From: Christiangramia sabulilitoris
GTDB lineage: Bacteria > Bacteroidota > Bacteroidia > Flavobacteriales > Flavobacteriaceae
Assembly: GCF_007050985.1 (NCBI RefSeq)
Contig: NZ_VHSF01000003.1
Location: 655,500 to 719,499 of the forward strand
DNA: 64,000 nt
Direction of reading: 5' to 3'
Shown here: positions 60,941 to 64,000 of the stretch, piece by piece
Layout of the letters: every line of letters starts with the position of its first letter
Position numbering within the stretch: the first letter of the stretch is position 1
Notes under the pieces: model-generated
Told to the model about the DNA's origin: nothing
Seen by the model: the letters and a program-made list of their open reading frames with translations, nothing else
Databases searched by the model: none
Made by a program: the position numbers and the translations under genes

Positions 60941-62533
60941 CTAGGGGATAAGGTCTTTCAGGTCCTGCAAAGTATTCGCATCTTCAATCTTTTTATCTGT
61001 CCTCCACCTTAACATACGGGGAAACCTGGTAGCCACACCGCTTTTATGTCTCCCGGATTCTGCAATACCTTCAAAAGCGATCTCAAAAACATGATGAGGG
61101 GTAACGCTTCGCACGGGGCCAAAGCGCTCCAGTGTATTTCTTTTTATCCAGGCATCGAGTTGTCGAAATTCTTTATCGGTTAGTCCTGAGTAGGCTTTGG
61201 CAAAGGTCACCAGTTCCTTCCTGTCTTTATCCCAAAGACCAAAAGTATAATCTGTAAACAGGTTGCTTCGCCTTCCATGACCTCGCATGGCATAGGTAAG
61301 AACGGCATCTATGGTTAAAGGATCTACTTTCCATTTCCACCAGTCCCCTTTTTTTCTGCCTACCAGGTATGGGGAATCAAGACGTTTCAGCATCAATCCT
61401 TCAGATTTTACTTCCCTGGAGTTTTCCCGTTCTTTAGCTGCCTCTTCCCATTTATCGAATTGGATAGTTTCAGATAAATGCAGGGGCACATCATCTGCCC
61501 TGACCTCATGATAGAGTTTTTCCAGGATTTCCCTTCTTTTTCCAAAAGCCATATCCCTGATATCTTCCCCACCCCATTCCAGGATATCATATGCCTTAAG
61601 GATCACCGGTGTTTTTTCCAGCAGCTTTTTACTAACATTTTTCCGGCCTATGCGGGTCTGCAGATCTTTAAAAGTTCCTATTTCCCCTTCTGGAAAGGGA
61701 AGGATCTCTCCATCTAAAACCGTCCCGTTGGGAATTACTGATAAAAATGCATCAAATTCAGGGTATTTATCGGTGACCAATTCCTCTCCACGGCTCCACA
61801 CAAATAATTCATCATTTCTTATAATTACCTGTGACCTTATCCCGTCCCATTTATGCTCGGCACTCCATTGTGAAACATCACCCAGTTCTGCGGGCTCTCC
61901 TTCTATAGCGTAAGCCAGGTAGAAAGGATATGGCTTTGATAGATAATCCTCTTTGTTTTCCTCAAGGATAAGTTTATTGAATGTGATTTTAGACGGCTCC
62001 CAGTTACCCATCAATTTATAGGCAAGAATGTCTTCATCGATTTCTGTTGCTCTGGATAGGGCCCTGGTCATTAATTTCTGGCTAACCCCAATCCTGAAGC
62101 TACCCGTTATCAACTTCGTAAATACGAATCTTTCATAATAATTTAGATTAAGCCAGTTATCAAAAAGGTATTCTTTCTTTTCCTCTTCGGGTCGTTTTTT
62201 GAGATCGATGATTTCTTCTAGAAACTGATTCAGACTTTTTTCTGTAGAATCTTCAGCCGGTGGAATTACCAGTGCAATAGTTTCTGCGAGGTCGCCTACA
62301 ATATGATAGGATTCTTCAAAAAGCCACAAGGGAATATTTGCCAGTTCTGATGCCCATTCACGCATAAGGGTAGTATTCACAGGTCTTGGTGGTCTTCTGT
62401 GACTCAAAATAGCAATCGTCCATACCTTGTCTTTGTCTGGAACTTCTTTAAAATATTCTGTTAGGGCCTCTACCTTTAAAGTAGTTTTATTAGTGCTGTC
62501 CAGCGTTTTAATTAGGTTGGCAAATGCTTTCAT
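60941..62533 (-). CDS. ATP-dependent DNA ligase
   Basis: A 530-residue ligase. The adenylation motif is EHKWDGIRSQ (nucleophile Lys), followed by FDAFLSVIPNGTVLDGEILPF (motif III), SEGLMLKRLDSPY (motif IV) and GDWWKWKVDP (motif V). An N-terminal helical DNA-binding domain (~1-200) and a C-terminal OB domain flank it. It matches the ligase of the ligase-associated repair set. The start overlaps the exonuclease stop by four bases, so the two are translationally coupled. It is separate from the NAD+-dependent replicative ligase. Confidence 0.94.
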   Translation of the reverse strand: MKAFANLIKTLDSTNKTTLKVEALTEYFKEVPDKDKVWTIAILSHRRPPRPVNTTLMREWASELANIPLWLFEESYHIVGDLAETIALVIPPAEDSTEKSLNQFLEEIIDLKKRPEEEKKEYLFDNWLNLNYYERFVFTKLITGSFRIGVSQKLMTRALSRATEIDEDILAYKLMGNWEPSKITFNKLILEENKEDYLSKPYPFYLAYAIEGEPAELGDVSQWSAEHKWDGIRSQVIIRNDELFVWSRGEELVTDKYPEFDAFLSVIPNGTVLDGEILPFPEGEIGTFKDLQTRIGRKNVSKKLLEKTPVILKAYDILEWGGEDIRDMAFGKRREILEKLYHEVRADDVPLHLSETIQFDKWEEAAKERENSREVKSEGLMLKRLDSPYLVGRKKGDWWKWKVDPLTIDAVLTYAMRGHGRRSNLFTDYTFGLWDKDRKELVTFAKAYSGLTDKEFRQLDAWIKRNTLERFGPVRSVTPHHVFEIAFEGIAESGRHKSGVATRFPRMLRWRTDKKIEDANTLQDLKDLIP

Positions 62534-63552
62534 TCTACATCTTTTTCTTTTTCGCTTTCCATTTGACCGGTTTCGCCTTCATATTGTGTTTCCTCTGTGC
62601 GTGCATCATATCCCTGCTCGCGGAGATATCTCGAAAAGATATCAGTGTAACCATGGGTACAGATTACCTTTTCGCAGCCGGTCTCTTTTATGGAAGACAG
62701 CAAACCCTGCCAGTCGCAGTGATCGCTTAACACAAATCCCTTATCTATAGCCCTTCTCCTTCTTGCTCCCCTAAAGGTCATCCATCCGCTGGCTGATGCT
62801 GTCACATAAGGTACCATTTTTCTTATCCAGGTAGTTCCATGGGCACTTCCCGGTGCCAGCACGATATTACCCTTTATTTCATCTTTACTGGTCTCCCTGG
62901 TGATCCTGGTCGTTTCCGGAAAATCAATTTGAGCACGCAAAACTTCGGTCATATTTTCAATAGCGCCATGAGTAAAAATCTTTCCGATGGAAGGATCTAG
63001 GTGTTTAAGTAATCTCTGAGCTTTTCCCAGTGAATACCCAAATAAAACTGAAGTTCTGCCATCCTCACGATTTTGCTGCCACCAATTGTTTATTTCTTCA
63101 AATACCTGTGCTTGCGGAGTCCATTTAAAAGCTGGAAGACCAAAGGTGCATTCGGTTATAAAAGTGTCACATTTTACAGGCTCATAGGGCACTGCCACGC
63201 CATCATCTTCGGTTTTATAATCGCCCGTAAATACCCAGACCTCGCCTTTATGCTCCACTCTTATTTGAGAAGACCCTATTATATGACCTGCAGGGTGAAG
63301 TGAAAATTTCACCCCGTTGATACTAAAACTTTCATTCCACTCCCTTCCGGAGACCTCAATATCGCCTAGGCGGTGTTTTATTATAGGTACATTACTGTGG
63401 TGCGTGATATACTTTTTATGTCCCCACCTGGAATGGTCTGCATGCCCGTGAGAGATTATAGCTTTATTTACAGGCTTCCACGGATCCAGGTAAACATCTG
63501 CGGCAGCGCAATAAATTCCTTTATCATTAAAAGCCAGTAAAGGTGTTCTCAT
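62530..63552 (-). CDS. Ligase-associated metallo-beta-lactamase-fold DNA exonuclease
   Basis: A 340-residue enzyme of the SNM1/CPSF-73-like MBL family with the metal motif ISHGHADHSRWG (HxHxDH), further ligands in PAGHIIGSSQIRV and FTGDY, and a beta-CASP-type region (VLAPGSAHGTTWIRKMVP, FVLSDHCDW). It processes DNA ends before ligation by the downstream ligase. It is the first gene of the exonuclease-ligase pair; its upstream gap to 63704 contains a plus-strand promoter and no other ORF. Confidence 0.93.
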   Translation of the reverse strand: MRTPLLAFNDKGIYCAAADVYLDPWKPVNKAIISHGHADHSRWGHKKYITHHSNVPIIKHRLGDIEVSGREWNESFSINGVKFSLHPAGHIIGSSQIRVEHKGEVWVFTGDYKTEDDGVAVPYEPVKCDTFITECTFGLPAFKWTPQAQVFEEINNWWQQNREDGRTSVLFGYSLGKAQRLLKHLDPSIGKIFTHGAIENMTEVLRAQIDFPETTRITRETSKDEIKGNIVLAPGSAHGTTWIRKMVPYVTASASGWMTFRGARRRRAIDKGFVLSDHCDWQGLLSSIKETGCEKVICTHGYTDIFSRYLREQGYDARTEETQYEGETGQMESEKEKDVE

Positions 63553-63648
63553 ATCTTTTTCTGAAGAACATGGAATTTAAATAATAGATGTTTCAACAGA
63601 AAGGGATTAAGAAAACATTAGCGAATCCAGAAATTAATTTAAACAGGC

Positions 63649-63683
63649 TTTGGTTCTAAAAATTGGCTGTTTAACTATATTTG
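63649..63683 (+). promoter_or_regulatory. Promoter of the TerB-like gene
   Basis: TTTG at 63649-63652 and TATATTTG at 63676-63683 are 23 bases apart, at the upper end for the Bacteroidota -33/-7 pair. The ATG follows at 63705. Confidence 0.6.
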
Positions 63684-63704
63684 TAGTATAAAATTAATTA
63701 TAGA

Positions 63705-64000
63705 ATGTCCTTTTCAGATTTATTTGGCTCGGGAGAGCACTTGCGAAATTTAAGCCATTTTGCGTCTATTGTAAATCTTGCTGCGGTTGATGGTGAGATA
63801 AATGAAGACGAAGAATTACTGCTAAAAAGATTTGCGAAAAAATTAGATATAAGCGAAGAAGAATATATCAAGGTTTTGGAAAACCCAAAATCCTTCCCTC
63901 TTTCTTCATATAACAGCATCGAAAGAAGGCTGGAACGCCTGCACGACCTGTTTAGAATCATCTTTGCAGATCATATTATCGATGATGAGGAGACCGAGCT
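63705..64000 (+). CDS. TerB/DnaJ-associated-type protein, N-terminal part (3' end outside window)
   Basis: The first 98 codons are visible, with no stop before the window end. The product starts MSFSDLFGSGEHLRNLSHFA and contains VNLAAVDGEINEDEELLLKRFAKKLDIS, an acidic helical pattern of the TerB-like fold (tellurite-resistance TerB and DjlA-type domains), with a metal-binding Asp/Glu cluster. TerB proteins bind membrane or chaperone partners. No other ter gene is in view, so a tellurite role is not supported. Confidence 0.75.
   Translation, partial: MSFSDLFGSGEHLRNLSHFASIVNLAAVDGEINEDEELLLKRFAKKLDISEEEYIKVLENPKSFPLSSYNSIERRLERLHDLFRIIFADHIIDDEETE

Overview
The window reads as chromosomal DNA of a marine-type member of the Bacteroidota, family Flavobacteriaceae. 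A Gramella/Christiangramia-like genus is my guess from gene content and order, not a proven assignment. Evidence seen in the sequence: a SusC/SusD pair, gliding/type IX secretion genes gldD and gldE, a protein with a type IX C-terminal sorting domain, DUF4270 and other lipoproteins, a complete Mrp-type Na+/H+ antiporter operon, an F1 atpD-atpC pair separate from the rest of the ATP synthase genes, and many TAnnTTTG-type -7 promoter elements. I see no rRNA, tRNA, CRISPR array, transposase, integrase or phage gene. No gene-free stretch exceeds 300 bases.

Layout. 1-6.3 kb: the 3' part of an M16 peptidase gene, an EamA exporter and a SusD/SusC pair. 6.4-10 kb: gldD, gldE, ssb and mutY, all on the minus strand. 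10-13.4 kb (plus strand): HU, a 29-residue COX24/bS22-like ribosomal microprotein, an RNase E/G family enzyme, a ferritin-like DUF892 protein and recX. 13.4-21.3 kb (minus strand): a biotin operon in the order bioF-bioD-bioA-SET protein-ketoacyl synthase-bioB, followed by two tandem JmjC/cupin-like genes. 21.3-27.6 kb: an MgtC-like gene and the seven-gene mrp/mnh antiporter operon. 27.8-30.5 kb: a DUF2975 membrane protein plus XRE regulator pair with an apparent double operator, then an M61 peptidase. 30.5-39.3 kb: atpC/atpD, glmS, a DUF4270 lipoprotein and a half-length glycogen-synthase-like gene, divergent from panC-panD-flippase.

39.3-50.2 kb holds an esterase-like protein whose nucleophile position is Asp, radA, an M23 peptidase, an aldo/keto reductase, a PfkB kinase, an OmpA-like lipoprotein, exonuclease III and the sorted surface protein. 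50.3-56.6 kb holds glyS, a coiled-coil membrane protein, comF, an Ig-like lipoprotein, a nitrilase-family amidase and a DUF1440 protein. 56.6-63.6 kb is a ligase-associated DNA-repair locus (DEXH helicase, ATP-dependent DNA ligase, metallo-beta-lactamase exonuclease) with two unrelated-looking genes between the helicase and the ligase. The window ends inside a TerB-like gene.

Most of this is conserved flavobacterial housekeeping. I did not find a clearly new multi-gene system. The best leads are local: the double operator at the DUF2975-XRE pair, the ketoacyl synthase and SET genes inside the biotin operon, the Ser-to-Asp esterase, the CotH-like secreted protein next to the ligase cluster, the inverted repeat at the susC start codon, and the structured leader before the RNase gene.
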